Assembly: GCA_023014365.1 (NCBI GenBank)
Contig: JAEBUN010000025.1
Coordinates: forward strand, 558,001 to 622,000
From: Lepiota brunneoincarnata
Taxonomy: Eukaryota; Basidiomycota; Agaricomycetes; Agaricales; Agaricaceae
Direction: 5' to 3'
DNA length: 64,000 nt
Shown piece after piece: positions 33,517-45,743 of the stretch; position 1 is the first letter of the stretch; the number at the start of each line of letters is the position of its first letter. The position numbers and the translations under genes are program-made. The notes under the pieces were generated by a model. The model was not told the DNA's origin, searched no databases, and was given only the letters and a program-made list of their open reading frames with translations.

Positions 33517-34277
33517 ACAGTCTGAGCTGGATGATAACGGTGGATTTGTGATCCGGAGACGGAACTGATTAAAGCGTTTGAAATGGGTCCTGCCCTTCTT
33601 TTGTGTTCCAGACGTGATCGTGTTGTATATGAAATAAAGAAACTTGCTGTGTGTTGAGCCGTCTGAAAATGAAGTTTGCCTCCATTGGAGCCTGTAATGA
33701 ACCTAGAAATGTATAGAGACGCGATCGACCACTCGTTCAGACCACACATCTGCATCATAAATCACTTTTAGCGGCTGCTGGATCCGCTTGCGTTGACACT
33801 CCTCGTTCAGACTAAGTGTCATATAATGGACGTATGGACGTGGCCTGGTATCCAAGGTGCTTAGCAGGCAAGAGAGAACTCGAGCCTTACAAGCCCCAGA
33901 AGGCTCGTGTGGGTACGCCTTTTCTCAGGAAGAACCCCGAAAGCAACATATGTTTTTCGAAGCCATATCCCCTGATATCTCTCTCCTGCCCAATGCAGCC
34001 GGGAGCTCAGCCTTGTATCGGGCGACTGTACCCAGCTACATATGTGGATACTGGTATGATCCATGACGGATGGGGATGATGACTAGTGAAGCAAAGGTCT
34101 TTTGCGTGATGTATATTCTACGACTGTGCTGCACTGCATGTATTACGTTGACTGGGTCAGCGATTATTTGAGCGCTGTTCAGAAATCGCCTCGCACTCAG
34201 ATGATTAGTTTATCGCGGAATCACGGAGGTCTATTAGCACGGTGGGTATATGGCGTCCCTCAGCTTGATACAATAGT

Positions 34278-35807
34278 TTAGAAGGTACGCTTGGTCATCG
34301 CTGTCAAATCGTCCGTATCGGAGACAATATATCTGGCTCCTCGTCTCACTCTGCGATCGCTGGGTATCTTGCTGACTCTCACATGCATTCTGGGATCATC
34401 CCTGCCAGGCCGGCGTGGTTTTTGTGGACTTCTACTGATCGTCGCAAACGCGTAGCTCGGGATAGGCAGGTCCTCCCGCACTCGTCTAGAATTATTTGGT
34501 GTCGATGTCTGCAATGGGCCATGCATTTCACGGCCGATCTGGGGCACAGTCTGCACATGGGTAAACCTTGAGGCCGAGCGGTATCGGGCGCGAGTGTGGG
34601 CCAGGGATCGGTCAATAACCGTCGTCTTTACAACAACCTTTCCATTGCTTCCGAAAGCTGAGTCGAACAAAGAATCGCCTGACGTCGGCATCCGCTCAGA
34701 GTGAGATCGGAGAACACGGAGAGGGGTCGGTGAAGTGTTGTTCATGTCGTCGTACAGCTTCCTTAGCATCAGCGGAACCTTGATGTGACGCATGGTGGGC
34801 GTGATCATCTCGACACTCTCTTCGGAGGAAGCGGACACCTTGCGTTTCTTGGTCGCTCTGAAAAAATCGTCCTCCGGATCGTCTTCCTCAGCTTTGACCT
34901 GCGAGGTTGGTGCATCGAAGGACACTTCTTCGGCTACCTCTCCCTGTTCACTCTCATCTTCCTCTCGCAACATCGCCAACTTGGTCGGGCTCATAACCAT
35001 TGCGGTGTCCGCCGCTCCAACTCGCCTCCTTGTCGGTCTAGTCGCAACGAGAGCTAAGGGACTCGTTGGAGGACTGATTGCCTTGAAGTCCAATTCGTCC
35101 AGAACCCAACCAGGATCCGCGATTCTGCCCAAATTCCACTGGCCTCTACTCTTCAAGGGCGCTCCAGGGACGGGAACCCTGCTCGCCTTCACAATTCCAA
35201 CCAACACTTCAACCTCCCTCCGAATCGCATCGGCATCGCGAGGCTCACTCAAATCGATTCTCAGAGCCTCGGGCAGTCGTTCGTTCATCTCTTGAGCAAC
35301 CTCGATGATGCGACCCTCTTCCATCGTGAGAAGGTCTTCATGGCAGCAAAAGGGTAGTTTGAGAAGGGTACTGATGACAACGGCGTCGATGCTGTGGTCC
35401 GAGTTCTGAAGAGCCATGCAAGGAACGGACGGGGTGTAATGTTGGGCAGGTGATCGAGTATGTCTGATAAAGCGGTCGGTTCTAGGGGTACCTGAATCGC
35501 TCCCGGCTGAGCTGACAGCATCCGAGGATGGGGGTGGTGAATCGAGGGTTGGGTCTGATGTAGATCCGTATTTGCGAAGTGGTGAATCATCGTTATCCGC
35601 CATCCGAGCACGCTTCGTCCCGATACCATTGGCGCTAGGTTTGAGCACCCCTAGCCCGAAGAACAAACGACGAATAGGGGTCTTGAGTTTATTGCCAGAA
35701 AGACAGATGACGCTGGCACGGCTTGCAAGTGAGGGTGTAGACTTGCCCTGCTGGGGAGTGCCCTTTGACTTGGAGAGCTTAAGAGAGCGTGAGGAAGGCC
35801 TAGTCAT
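34278..35807 (-). CDS. gene X, unknown nuclear-type protein (copy A)
   Basis: A single 509-residue frame with ATG at 35807. It is Ser/Pro/Arg-rich and mostly low complexity, with a basic cluster TKKRKVS (about residue 318) that matches a monopartite nuclear localisation signal, SP/TP sites, and a central ordered-looking block (STLLKLPFCCHEDLLTMEEG, then MNERLPEALRI). I recognise no domain. The C-terminus is basic (RSPQKPRRPGRD, RVRRGARY). Four copies exist in the window and only this one keeps the full frame. A nuclear or chromatin role is a guess from composition. Confidence 0.6.
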   Translation of the reverse strand: MTRPSSRSLKLSKSKGTPQQGKSTPSLASRASVICLSGNKLKTPIRRLFFGLGVLKPSANGIGTKRARMADNDDSPLRKYGSTSDPTLDSPPPSSDAVSSAGSDSGTPRTDRFIRHTRSPAQHYTPSVPCMALQNSDHSIDAVVISTLLKLPFCCHEDLLTMEEGRIIEVAQEMNERLPEALRIDLSEPRDADAIRREVEVLVGIVKASRVPVPGAPLKSRGQWNLGRIADPGWVLDELDFKAISPPTSPLALVATRPTRRRVGAADTAMVMSPTKLAMLREEDESEQGEVAEEVSFDAPTSQVKAEEDDPEDDFFRATKKRKVSASSEESVEMITPTMRHIKVPLMLRKLYDDMNNTSPTPLRVLRSHSERMPTSGDSLFDSAFGSNGKVVVKTTVIDRSLAHTRARYRSASRFTHVQTVPQIGREMHGPLQTSTPNNSRRVREDLPIPSYAFATISRSPQKPRRPGRDDPRMHVRVSKIPSDRRVRRGARYIVSDTDDLTAMTKRTF

Positions 35808-36534
35808 TGTCTGGAAAGCGACGCGAGTGGAAGGGGGACGCTCGGAAGGGTAGAGGTTTAAAACAATCCGTTAGCCTTAAATATAGACAATCGAAAGGAG
35901 GCTGACCGGAACCTCGGCAGCTTAATTGCGTTCGGAGGGCATTTTATGTCAGCAAGGATGTAGTTGGGGACGGATTGACCTCGATAGTGGAAGGGTGGGT
36001 GATCGGTTGGTACAGAGGCAGGTATTGGAGGGCGGTGCATCTTTTTCGCTGTGTTTAGGTTACCCTACGCTATTCTCCTCATCATTGCTCGTCCCACCGT
36101 ACTCGGCCATAAAAGCCAATGTGAAGCTCGCCTTGACCATGTGCCCCAGAATAACTAGGACTATATTATGAGGTGAGTGAGGGGGCTACCCGTAACATTG
36201 TTCTATCCCTCTGCTACCAGGCATTTAACCGGAGAGAATCTACTGTCTTGTTTTCCTCTGTATGTATCACTGTGGAACGTAGGTAAGATTACATTGCATG
36301 GGATCGTCGCTTTACATTCAACCGATAAGGTAATACCCTCGTATCAACAACCTAGGTAGAACTGCGTATCATCGTCCAGCAGAAACTGTCCGAACCCTAG
36401 GTGAAGAAGTATTCGCACGAACGGGTATCTATCGATGTGCGTATATCGTACATTCTGACTAAAAAAGGATTAATATAGAAACGTAAAAATGAATCCCTCA
36501 CCTTTATAATATTCCGTAACACATCAAGTCTTTC
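35808..36534. other. intergenic between gene X and the carboxypeptidase
   Basis: No gene is seen. The block is shared with segment B (49605-50351) and in part with 30640-30890. It should hold the gene X promoter (right side) and the 3' flank of the carboxypeptidase. Confidence 0.6.
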
Positions 36535-38445
36535 CTATGGCAAAGTCAACAGGAGCCGATAGGAAGGTGGAGAGAACGGGTTCTTACTTTTCGTCCGGGC
36601 GGCGATAAACTTGGACAGATATTCGACCATTTTTGTTGTTTCCTCACCGACGGGTCTGATCCATCGTTCCGGTAGGGAGAAACCGTACTGAATCACAAGC
36701 ATCAAATCTGCGCATGGAAAGAAAGGCGAGTAACTTACCGTCCCAGTATCCCGCAGGTGAGCAACATAAGAAAACTTGATGCCAACCTTCTTATACATCC
36801 AATCCAGAATGTTACCTGGAGCAGGGTACAGGAGACGACAGAGGCCGCCGGTCTACGGATCGATTACGCTTGAGTAGGAGGAAAATGGAGGAATATTAGT
36901 GGCGCAGGTACCTGGTATTGTGTTCCATGTATAGATCTCAATGCTTGCGTCGCGCCGGTAGCAGCTTCGATCAAGTCTTCCGCGTCCTTGGGTCATTTCT
37001 GACATGTGTATGAAAACGGTATCGAGACTAAAATCACCTGGTCATTTGGTGGCATCCTCGCCTGAATTAGCCAATAAACGTACGCATTTGTCCATAGCTC
37101 CTCAGATCCAAAAATCCGACCAGGTTAGGCAAAGTGGTAACAAAATTGGCAATATTGTTAACTTCCGGAGATTCGAATGGACGATGACCAGGGTACCAAT
37201 GGGAACATGGGTCAGCGGGCCTTCTAGGCTTCGTGACGCCAGGTCCTGTCATCATTGGAACGTCTCCCGCTATTGGCTTCCACTTGTAGCCCTGGATAAG
37301 CCAAGAGGTGTGGGTCAGGTTTGGTAACCGCCGTGACGGATTTGCTCACCCAGTTTCTAATTAATCGAGGTGAAAGAGAATGAGAAAAGTGGGAGAGAGT
37401 TCAAAGATCGACGTGCCTGTTCATGTCCAGCCCTACACACCCCAGTCGAGGCCCAATGATCTGGCGGTTTTTGTACCTGCGTCATATCAGTGATTTGGAT
37501 GGCAATAGGGCGGAAGTCAGGTGTACCAGTATCGATCAGCCTCCCAAGTGTAGGCGTATCCATCTGGATTGGGTGCAGGAACGATATGAAAATCCTACGT
37601 TGTGTGTTAGATCTATTAGATGCACAGTTGGGTGAAGATTCGAACAAATATGTCCAGAAGTGATCGAAGCGAGTGGGGCTCGGATTTGTCGGCAACTAGG
37701 GCGTGGGCGAGGTACGTTGATGTAGCGGTCGCAATCCACTAGAGAAGCAAACATTTACACTGCCGGATGACAAGGAGTCAAGCTGAACGTACCTCGCGTG
37801 CGTGTTGCGCACCGACAATCACAAACCCAAGCTTACCGGGACCAGGAATATTGCGCAAGGTAGAGCTATTTGACGGAGTCGATAATGTCATCCCTAGCAT
37901 CTCCCGCCCTTCCGCGCTATGCCCTAGATTGTGGACTCGGATCACATTAGGGTGGATTGCAGCAAGCTCCAGAATGAATCGGTCGATTTCGTGTAGCGGA
38001 TGGTAAGTGTCGTGATAGGTCGAGTTTACAAGAGACTCCAGATTCCAATTGCCATTGGTCCTGGGAATCCACGAGGGACCGCAATCCCCAATGACAGATA
38101 CGTTGTGCGGAATGTCAATGAGTTCTGCAGGGAAGTACTCGTCAGAGAAACGGGAATAGATGTCAACATGGGTGGCAGCAAGCTGCCAGATATCGGCATT
38201 ATTCGTCTGCACAGAAAGTCAGGGTAGAGTTGATAATCGCTGCAGTGTGATGTACGTGCAATAGCCGGATGCAATATGTGTTCTCTTTGTTGTTCGTTAT
38301 CCCATGTGAAGCGCCTGATAATGCCGGTCGTGTGAGGGACTTGGTCGGTGAATCCGAGAACAGTTTGTTCGTCGGCCAGGGCAAGGGTTGAGGCGAGAAG
38401 GAAAATGTATATTCGAGCCCAGGAGGGAACGAGGGTTAAGGTCAT
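36535..38445 (-). pseudogene. ecm14: Ecm14-like M14 carboxypeptidase, copy A (nonsense)
   Basis: Same ten-exon plan as the intact copy at 50352-52263, starting with a signal peptide at 38445. Exon 8 reads SYTCQK then TGA (36993-36995), where copy B has TGG (Trp). All other splice sites that I followed are intact, including the 7 nt micro-exon (37350-37356) and the GC donor at 37416. A single base change therefore removes the last ~115 residues. If expressed, the product would lack the C-terminal third of the peptidase fold. Confidence 0.8.
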
Positions 38446-38800
38446 GGTCGTGGTCGTGGTCCTCCTCCAAGGAACGGAAGCCCGATCCACAACGTTCTTC
38501 CCAACCCTATGATATGTCGCTTATGTAATGCGAGCACCTGGCATCGACTCTTCCTTACCTCCGCCGGCGATCCCTACTATATGTATCGACTGCTCCAGAT
38601 GCCATCGCTGGCTCGGGTTTTGCGTTCCTTGTAATCCAGGTGGGTTCAGTGACTTCGACCCATAACCCCTCCATCGCAACGCGCCCCTCCAAATTAGACT
38701 CGATTTCGCCGGAATCTAATCATTCCATTTTTCAAAACTACAAACTTCAAAATTCAATATTCAAAATTTCAACGTTTTCAATGCTCAATCCCACTGAGGC

Positions 38801-39003
38801 GACCACCATCGATCACCACCCCAACCCCCATGCCTCCGTAGAGCCCAAAAAAGCCGGCGCCGCAGCCTTTGACGATACTTCATGAGGCCGAGGCCCAATA
38901 CTGGAACCGTGGCTTCGACAACTTGTGCTCCATAGCCATCCCAGAACCTCCTCAAGCCAACCTGGTCTTCGCACGGACCGTAGTAGCTCTCGAATTGCTC
39001 TGG
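38801..39003 (+). pseudogene. 5' fragment of membrane protein gene M (M0)
   Basis: This matches the beginning of M1: leader, ATG context, the IAIPEPPQ region and the TVxALxL stretch, then stops. The frame is broken early (TAG in the second codon line after the ATG, and a TGA). Confidence 0.7.
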
Positions 39004-39655
39004 AAAGAATGTGTTCGGTTGTGCTCCATCAGGAAAATTACACATACCCTACAAAAGGGGAAATAAGCGGAGAAGGGTCCAAAGGGTTGACCCTTTCCCA
39101 ACTTAGGCCCCCTAACTTTTGTGAGCGGACTAAAAGGGTTGAAGGGGAACCGCTGTGCACATGAGACATGCTTCTGATTAACACTATATATTAGTATGAA
39201 GTACAGCACCAAGCTGTGACGAAGGGGAATAAAAGGGGAAGGGACCAGAATGGAGAGGAGAGCTGTGGAGTAAGGGTCTTCCAACGAGAATGAGCCAAAA
39301 ATACATGAGGAACGGATCAAATGTGATGGAGGAAGGGTGTGCGACTTTGCTGATGTCCTACAGGTGCTGGGAAGACATTATCGTTCCGGATTCCTCTCTT
39401 AATAACCACAGAAAATAAACTCGACAAGCTCTGTATTGTTGTCACTCTACTCAATGTCTTAAGAAAACAGCACGTGGAGACCTTGAAGCAAGCAAACATC
39501 AGCGTTGTATCTGTTTCCATCCTGTGTACTGCAAATCGATCCACGAAGGGAACTCCATACAATGTCACTGTTTAATTAAAATAGTGTCACGCATACATTT
39601 ATGGATTATTAAGTATTCTTCTCAAAGCCTTGTGCTGTGAACATTCAACGTGTCA
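39004..39655. other. unique ~650 bp between M0 and M1
   Basis: I see no gene. The sequence is absent from segment B at the equivalent place. It may be an insertion, but I found no clear terminal repeats or target-site duplication. Confidence 0.4.
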
Positions 39656-40010
39656 ACGTTCCGTTCAACCCTCAACCGTTAGGAGTGTGGGAAAAACTGG
39701 GAATGAGCTGTTATTAAGTGTTATTAAGGGCATGTGACCGTGATACAACCGGTGCAAAGCAGCGTGGCTCGGGGCTGGCGGCATGCAAACGGGAGGCTCA
39801 AGCTCACAACGCCTACCCACCGACTGGGCCGTTGCCTAGGATTATCTGCCCTCGGGCTATAGGGGGCTCCCGAATCGAGTCAAGGCATCGTTCAAAAGTC
39901 CTCCCGTGCCAACTCGGCGTGTTGAATGATCAATCATAGTCCTCGCGCACCGCCTCTAATTAAAGAGCCTCACCCAGTGCTCATGGGCTCATGGTTTATG
40001 CATGGTGATC

Positions 40011-40019
40011 TATATATAC
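40011..40019 (+). promoter_or_regulatory. TATA box of M1
   Basis: TATATATAC lies about 80 bp before the ATG and is kept in the M2 and M3 copies. Confidence 0.5.
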
Positions 40020-40099
40020 CATAGCAAGCTCAACACGAATTTAACACATAAATAGTTAACAGTCAGAACCGACCACCATCAATCACCACCCCCTCCCCC

Positions 40100-42106
40100 A
40101 TGCCTCCGCAGAGCTCAAACGAGCCGGCGCCGCAGCTTTCAGCGATACCTCATGAGGTTGAAATCCATTACTCGACCGATTACTCCTACAACTCGGGCCC
40201 CATAGCCATACCAGAACCCCCTCAAGGCAGGCTGGCCTTCACACGTACCGTAATAGCTCTCGACTTGGCGACCACGCCTGTCGCGCTCGAGGTCGCAGAG
40301 GAGTACGCCGCGACTGCAGCGGACTTGTCGGAATGCAAGAACCCATCCTTCTTCTTCTATCCACCACGAAGCACATTTCCGAAAGGTTACCGTTCCTTTC
40401 GCAGTGACTGGTTGATGAATCATTTTCCACTTCTGCATGCAGCAGTGACGTCCCACGAGAGGCGTTTTCTTCGCCCTCTTGTTCGCTTGAACTTTCGCTC
40501 TGTGCCCATTCTTTTTGATTCGGAAGGGAAAATTCTGCCAGTGAAGGTCGAACGCGCATCATCCAGTGCCTACGTGGAGGCGATGAAATGGTTTTCACTC
40601 CAGCGGCCATTTTCATCAAGCTTTCGACGGGCTTCTGCTTTCGATGCTCGGGATCTGGCATCGACGAATGTCCCAGTAAAGGCCACTTTTCATAATCAGA
40701 ACTGCATCTACAATGGGTGTGATTGCAATCCCTTGACTCTACGTTTGGCAGATTGTAGTCAATGGGTGCTGTCTGAAGGACATTGGTACCGACGCAGGCT
40801 TAAAACGGGGTACCGAGAACGACCATGGCATTATAGAAGATCGGGCGAGACTTGGCTTTGGACGTGTAGCCGACTGACCGCAACATGCATTCTGATGGGT
40901 CTCGGCATATCCATTGGTGCTGCGTATTTGGTATCTTGTGACTTCTTGTTCTTCTTGTTCCTGTTGAACAGCATCAGCGGTGGTGCGCTTCTTGATGCCG
41001 TAACCAAACACGTTCGGTTCCTCCGTGATATTATCAGCCATATCGATAAGTCGGTGTGCCCGGTGGTGGTCACAAGTCCTCTGCCTTGTACATTATCTGC
41101 CAATCCAGACATTGCAGGCGTTGGAGTGAGTGGTTCTGGCTGTTGTGTTATGAGGCCAACTAACTCTGCATATTAGATCCGAATCGCTTCTTATTCGCAG
41201 ATCATCTCGCTTATGACCCTCCTTGCTTTCTCCCCTACTCATGCCAAGCCCTCCCGCTGGGCTCTCGCGACAACCTCTTTAGCATTCGGTATCTCAGCCA
41301 TACTGTCAGCTATTGCAAACCAATTGTCCCTCTATCACATGGTTCTGGCTGCAAAATTCCAAACCCTGTCGCTTTTGACTACTGCGATTATAGAAGTCAA
41401 GCCACCAGATCATCGTGGCCCCTACATATCCATTCTCAACCACATGCGCTGGGTGGTTAACTCGGCGATCATCCTCTGGTATTCCCTGACTGCGCCGTGT
41501 TTTGGCTCCCAGCCATCATGCAATGCTTATGTGCACTCCCAATCATACTTCTTTATTGGCCAGGCTGTCAGTGCACCAATGCGCATGGGCTCAATTGTAA
41601 CTGCCATCACTACTGTGCTATTTGTCATGTTTGATGTATTTCTTACATGGGGACCCAGGCGCTACTTGGAGTGGGAGCCAGCTGCGTTTCCAAGATCTTA
41701 TGTTGAATGGGCCCTTTTGTCCTTTCCCCTTGACAACACCTCCCCTAATACGATAAGATCATCCCAATCATTACCATTGCCTGCGACCATGGGCCCAAAC
41801 CGTGGGCGCAAACGTCTGTCGTGTATCCAGGATCTTTGGGTTGATGCAGTGACCACTTTCGTTTATGCGCTGCCATACCCCAAATTCTGGCGCTACATCA
41901 TTGGGCTCTGTGTTGCAATCGTGTTGGTGTGTAATATAGAACGAACGATTACGCTCAACAATGTATCCGGGGATGAGTGGGTATGGACATATGGACAGAT
42001 CCTCGCGGTCGCGTTGGGAATTGTGCCAGTGGTGCAACTTTTGCAGATGCTGGGGCTGGTGCCAAGGGGCGTAGTGGATGATCATGCCAAGCCGAAGCGG
42101 GATTAG
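40100..42106 (+). CDS. M1, orphan multi-pass membrane protein
   Basis: Two exons, 40100-41125 and 41201-42106, give 643 residues. The 75 nt intron has a GTGAGT donor, a CTAAC branch and a CAG acceptor; without splicing the frame stops at TAG (41174). The N-terminal ~270 residues are soluble-looking with a Cys cluster (QNCIYNGCDCNP). Several hydrophobic segments follow: WTCSRLTATCILMG..., WALATTSLAFGISAI, MRWVVNSAIILWYSL, SIVTAITTVLFVMFDVFL, YIIGLCVAIVLVC, GQILAVALGIVPVV. I know no family with this layout. It is the only undamaged copy of four. Topology and role are open. Confidence 0.65.
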
Positions 42107-42263
42107 CTATTACTGTGTCCTCCCGGCTGTGCAAGGACGTCGCTATTTTCTAGTATACTGTAGATATGTCTGCTCTCCGATCTCCTTTATCTTACAGATA
42201 ATACGTACTCTTTTGCTCTTTTTTTACGTAGAAAACCTCGCTCATTATCTCAGCCTTGCTTTC

Positions 42264-42804
42264 ATTGTTTTACATACATTACCCTCCTTCTAGTTCCAGT
42301 ACTTGTAGAAATTCGGACTCGTAGCGGCTTAGAAGCGTGCCACGTAGCTACTGGAATACATGTCATATACCCCCAAACACTCTCGGCCTTACAAGTGATG
42401 GGGGATAGTGGTGGTTCGAGATCAAAGCATGCCTGATGTGGGAGGCTGTGCCAAGTGCCCAAACATTCATTATCAAATACGTGCAAGAGAGCTATTGATG
42501 GCGCTGGGTGCCGCCCAATGTTTGCTCCGGGCGGTGGTATTTAAAGTGATGGTTCCGGTGGTAAATATGGATCTGGAATAATTAGTTATTTTTGCCTCAC
42601 ATTTAAGCCTCAGGTTGCCCAAGGTCAAAAACGGGTGATTGCGGGCGAGGTCCTCTTACAAAGTCAGATTCACTTGTAAGGCCGAGAGTGTTTGGGGGTA
42701 TATGACATGTATTCCAGTAGCTACGTGGCACGTTTCTAAGCCGCTACGAGTCCGAATTACTACAAGTACTGGAGCTAAAAGGAGGGTAATGTATGTAAAA
42801 CAAT
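42264..42804. mobile_element. fold-back element (long TIRs) at the centre of the M1/M2 palindrome
   Basis: A 541 bp element with long terminal inverted repeats (~130 bp, outer end ATTGTTTTACAT, inner end near CACTCTCGGCCTTACAAGTGA) and a ~280 bp core. There is no coding capacity. The same element, 540 bp after subtracting an LTR, lies 3' of M3 at 55245-56198 at the same distance from the stop codon. Here the flanks on both sides are mirror images, so the element is the palindrome centre. Confidence 0.8.
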
Positions 42805-42964
42805 GAAAGCGAGGCTGAGATAATGAGCGAGGTCTTCTACGTGAAAAAAGAGTACGAGAGTACGTATTAGGGGTAAGATAAAGGAGATCAGAGAGTAGAC
42901 ATATCTACAGTATACTAGAAAATAGCGACATCCTTGCACAGCCGGGAGGACACAGTAATAGCTA

Positions 42965-44966
42965 ATCCCGCTTCAGCTTGGCATGATCATCCACTACGCC
43001 CCTTGGCACCAGCCCCAGCATCTGCAAAAGTTGCACCACTGGCACAATTCCCAACGCGACCGCGAGGATCTGTCCATATATCCATACCCACTCATCCCCG
43101 GATACATTGTTGAGCGTAATCGTTCGTTCTATATTACACACCAACACGATTGCAACACAGAGCCCAATGATGTAGCGCCAGAATTTGGGGTATGGCAGCG
43201 CATAAACAAAAGTGGTAACTGCATCAACCCAAAGATCCCGGATACGCGAAAGGCATTTGCGCCCACGGTTTGGGCCCATGGTCGCAGGCGATGGTAATGA
43301 TTGGGATCACCTTATCGTATTAGGGGAGGTGTTGTCAATGAGAAAAGACCAAAGGGCCCATGAAACATAAAATCTTGGAAACGCAGGTGGCTCCCACTCC
43401 AAGTAGCGCCTGGGTCCCCATGTAAGAAATACATCAAACATGACAAATAGCACAGTAGTGATGGCAGTTACAATTGAGCCCATGCGCATTGATGCACTGA
43501 CAGCCTGGCCAACAAAGAAGTATGATTGGGAGTGCACATAAGCATTGCATGATGGCTGGGAGCCAAAACACGGCGCGGCCAAGGAATACCAGAGAATGAT
43601 CGCTGAGTTAACCACCCAGCGCATGTGGTTGATAATGGACAAGTAGGGGCCACAATGGTCTGGTGGCTTGACTTCTATAATCAGTAGCCAAAAGCGACAG
43701 GGTTTGGAATTTTGCAGCCAGAAACATGTGATAGAGAGATAATTGGTTTGCAATAGCTGACAGTATGGCTGAGATACCGAATGCTAGTGAGGTTGTCGCG
43801 AGAGCCCAGCGGGAGGGTCTGGCATGAGTAGGGGAGAAAGCAAGGAGGGTCATAAGCGAGATGATCTGCGAATAAGAAGCGATTCGGATCTAATATGCAG
43901 AGTTAGTTGGCCTCATAACACAACAGCCAGAACCACTCACTCCAACCCCTGCAATGTCTGGATTGGCAGATAATGTACAAGGCAGAGGACTTGTGACCAC
44001 CACCGGGCACACCGACTTATCGATATGGCTGATAATATCACGAAGGAACCGAACGTGTTTGGTTACGGCATCAAGAAGCGCACCACCGCTGATGCTGTTC
44101 AACAGGAACAAGTAGAATAAGAAGTCAAAAGATACCGCACACGCAGCAAAAATAGGTATGCAGAGACCCATCGCAATGCATGCTGCGGTCAGTCGACTAC
44201 ACGCCCAAAACTGAGTCTCGCCCGATCTTCTATGATACCATGGTCGCGTTTGGTACCCCGTTTTAAGCCCGCGTCGGTACCAATGTCCTTCAGACAGCAC
44301 CCATTGACTACAATCTGCCAAACGTAGAGTCGAGGGGTTGCAATCACACCCATTGTAGCTGCAGTTCTGATTATGAAAAGTGGCCTTTACTGGGACATTC
44401 GTCGATGCTAGATCCCAAGAATCGAAAGCAGAAGCCCGTGGAGGGCTTGATGGAAGTTGCGGCCAGGGTAAAAACCATTTCCTCGCCTCCGTGTAGGCAC
44501 TGGATGATGCACGCTTGACCTTCACTGACAGAATTTTCCCTTCCGAATCAAAAAGAATGGGCACAGAACGGAGGTCCAAGAGAACAAGAGGGCGAAGAAA
44601 ACGCCTCTCGTGGGACGTCACTGCTGCATGCAGAAGTGGAAAATGATTCATCAACCAGTCACTGCGAAAGGAACGGTAACCTTTCGGAAATGTGCTTCGT
44701 GGTGGATAGGAGAAGAAGGCTGGGTTCTTGCATTCCGACAAGTCCGCTGCAGTCGCGGCGTACTCCTCTGCGACCTCGAGGGCGACGGGCGTGGTCGCCA
44801 AGTCGAGAGCTATTACGGTAGGTGTGAAGGCCAGCCCGCCTTGAGGAGGTTCTGGTATGGCTATGGGGCCCGAGTTGTAGGAGTAATCGGTCGAGTAATG
44901 GATTTCAACCTCATGAGGTATCGCTGAAAGCTGCGGCGCCGGCTCGTTTGAGCTCTGCGGAGCCAT
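42965..44966 (-). pseudogene. M2, mirrored copy of M
   Basis: The ATG at 44966 and the first exon are intact, and the intron (43866-43940) keeps GT and AG. In exon 2 a 2 bp deletion at about 43682 shifts the frame just before the IIEVKPPDH stretch, and TCA has become TGA at 43307-43309. The remaining 3' part matches M1 closely. Confidence 0.85.
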
Positions 44967-45743
44967 GGGGGAGGGGGTGGTGATCGATTGTGGTCGGTTG
45001 GGACTGCTAACTATTTGTGTGTTAATTGTGCGGGGGAATATTCGTGTTGGGCTTGCTATGGTATATATAGATCACTATGCATAAACCATGAGCACTGTGA
45101 TGAGGCTTTTTATTTAGAAGCGATAAGCGAGGACCTACGATTGGTCATTCAACACACCGCGTTGGCACGTGAGGACAAGTCAGGACTTTTTGAAGAATGC
45201 CTTGACTCGGGAACCCCTTATAGCCCGAGGGCAGATAGTCCGAGGCAGCAGGCCGGTCTGTGGGCGGGTGTCGTGAGCTTGAGCTTCCCGTTTGCATGCC
45301 TCGAGGTAGGCTGCCTTACACCGTTGGCACCACGGTCACACGACCTCAACAATTTGGGATATCACCTCATTCCCACACGCCGAGCGTTGGACGTAACTTT
45401 TGAAACGTTGAAGCTTGCAGTTTGAAAAATCGAACAGCCATGTAAGCATTGCTAAAATGCCGCTGAGCAAATATTCCGACCAAGTCGACTGTGATGTTGG
45501 GTGGCGCATTGAGATGAACGGTAATAGGCCAAAGTTACTGGACACACCTGGATTACGAGGAATGCAAATCCGAGCAAGTGACGGTATCTGAAGGCGTCGA
45601 TGCATCTGCAACTTCAAGGGATCCTGTGAATATTCGGGACTTGATGCCAAGGGCACGGACTCCCACGTGACTGCAATTAACATCAGCAACTAGACGCGTT
45701 GAATCAGAACCACGACGACCACGACGGCGGGCGCACATCGACG

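Larger units (their letters stand above)
30896..34460. repeat. large palindrome around the H3a/H3b gene pair
   Basis: The left arm (30896-32573) is the reverse complement of the right arm (32803-34460), with a 229 bp non-repeated centre (32574-32802). Inner arms (about 31890-32573 versus 32803-33490) differ by only a few bases, while outer parts (31100-31700 versus 33660-34280) show a substitution every ten bases or so plus small indels. After a deletion the mirror continues as the carboxypeptidase relic at 29845-30890. Confidence 0.9.
33760..42804. repeat. segment A of a ~9 kb direct segmental duplication
   Basis: Gene X (minus), Ecm14-like (minus), M (plus) and the fold-back element lie here in the same order and orientation as in segment B (47700-56198). 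A has an extra 5' fragment of M (38801-39003) and ~650 bp not seen in B. B lacks ~230 bp near the 3' end of gene X. Confidence 0.85.
39655..45600. repeat. large palindrome M1 / M2
   Basis: The left arm (about 39655-42394) and right arm (about 42677-45600) are reverse complements covering the whole M gene, its 3' flank and about 600 bp of promoter, around the fold-back core. The outer end of the right arm continues into sequence equivalent to 52398-52640 of segment B. The stretch 44967-45600 holds only this mirrored promoter. Confidence 0.9.

Noticed and set aside
45699..45743. Longer ndc1 start at 45699
   Set aside because: That start is TTG; the first ATG in frame with upstream sequence typical of a leader is at 45744.
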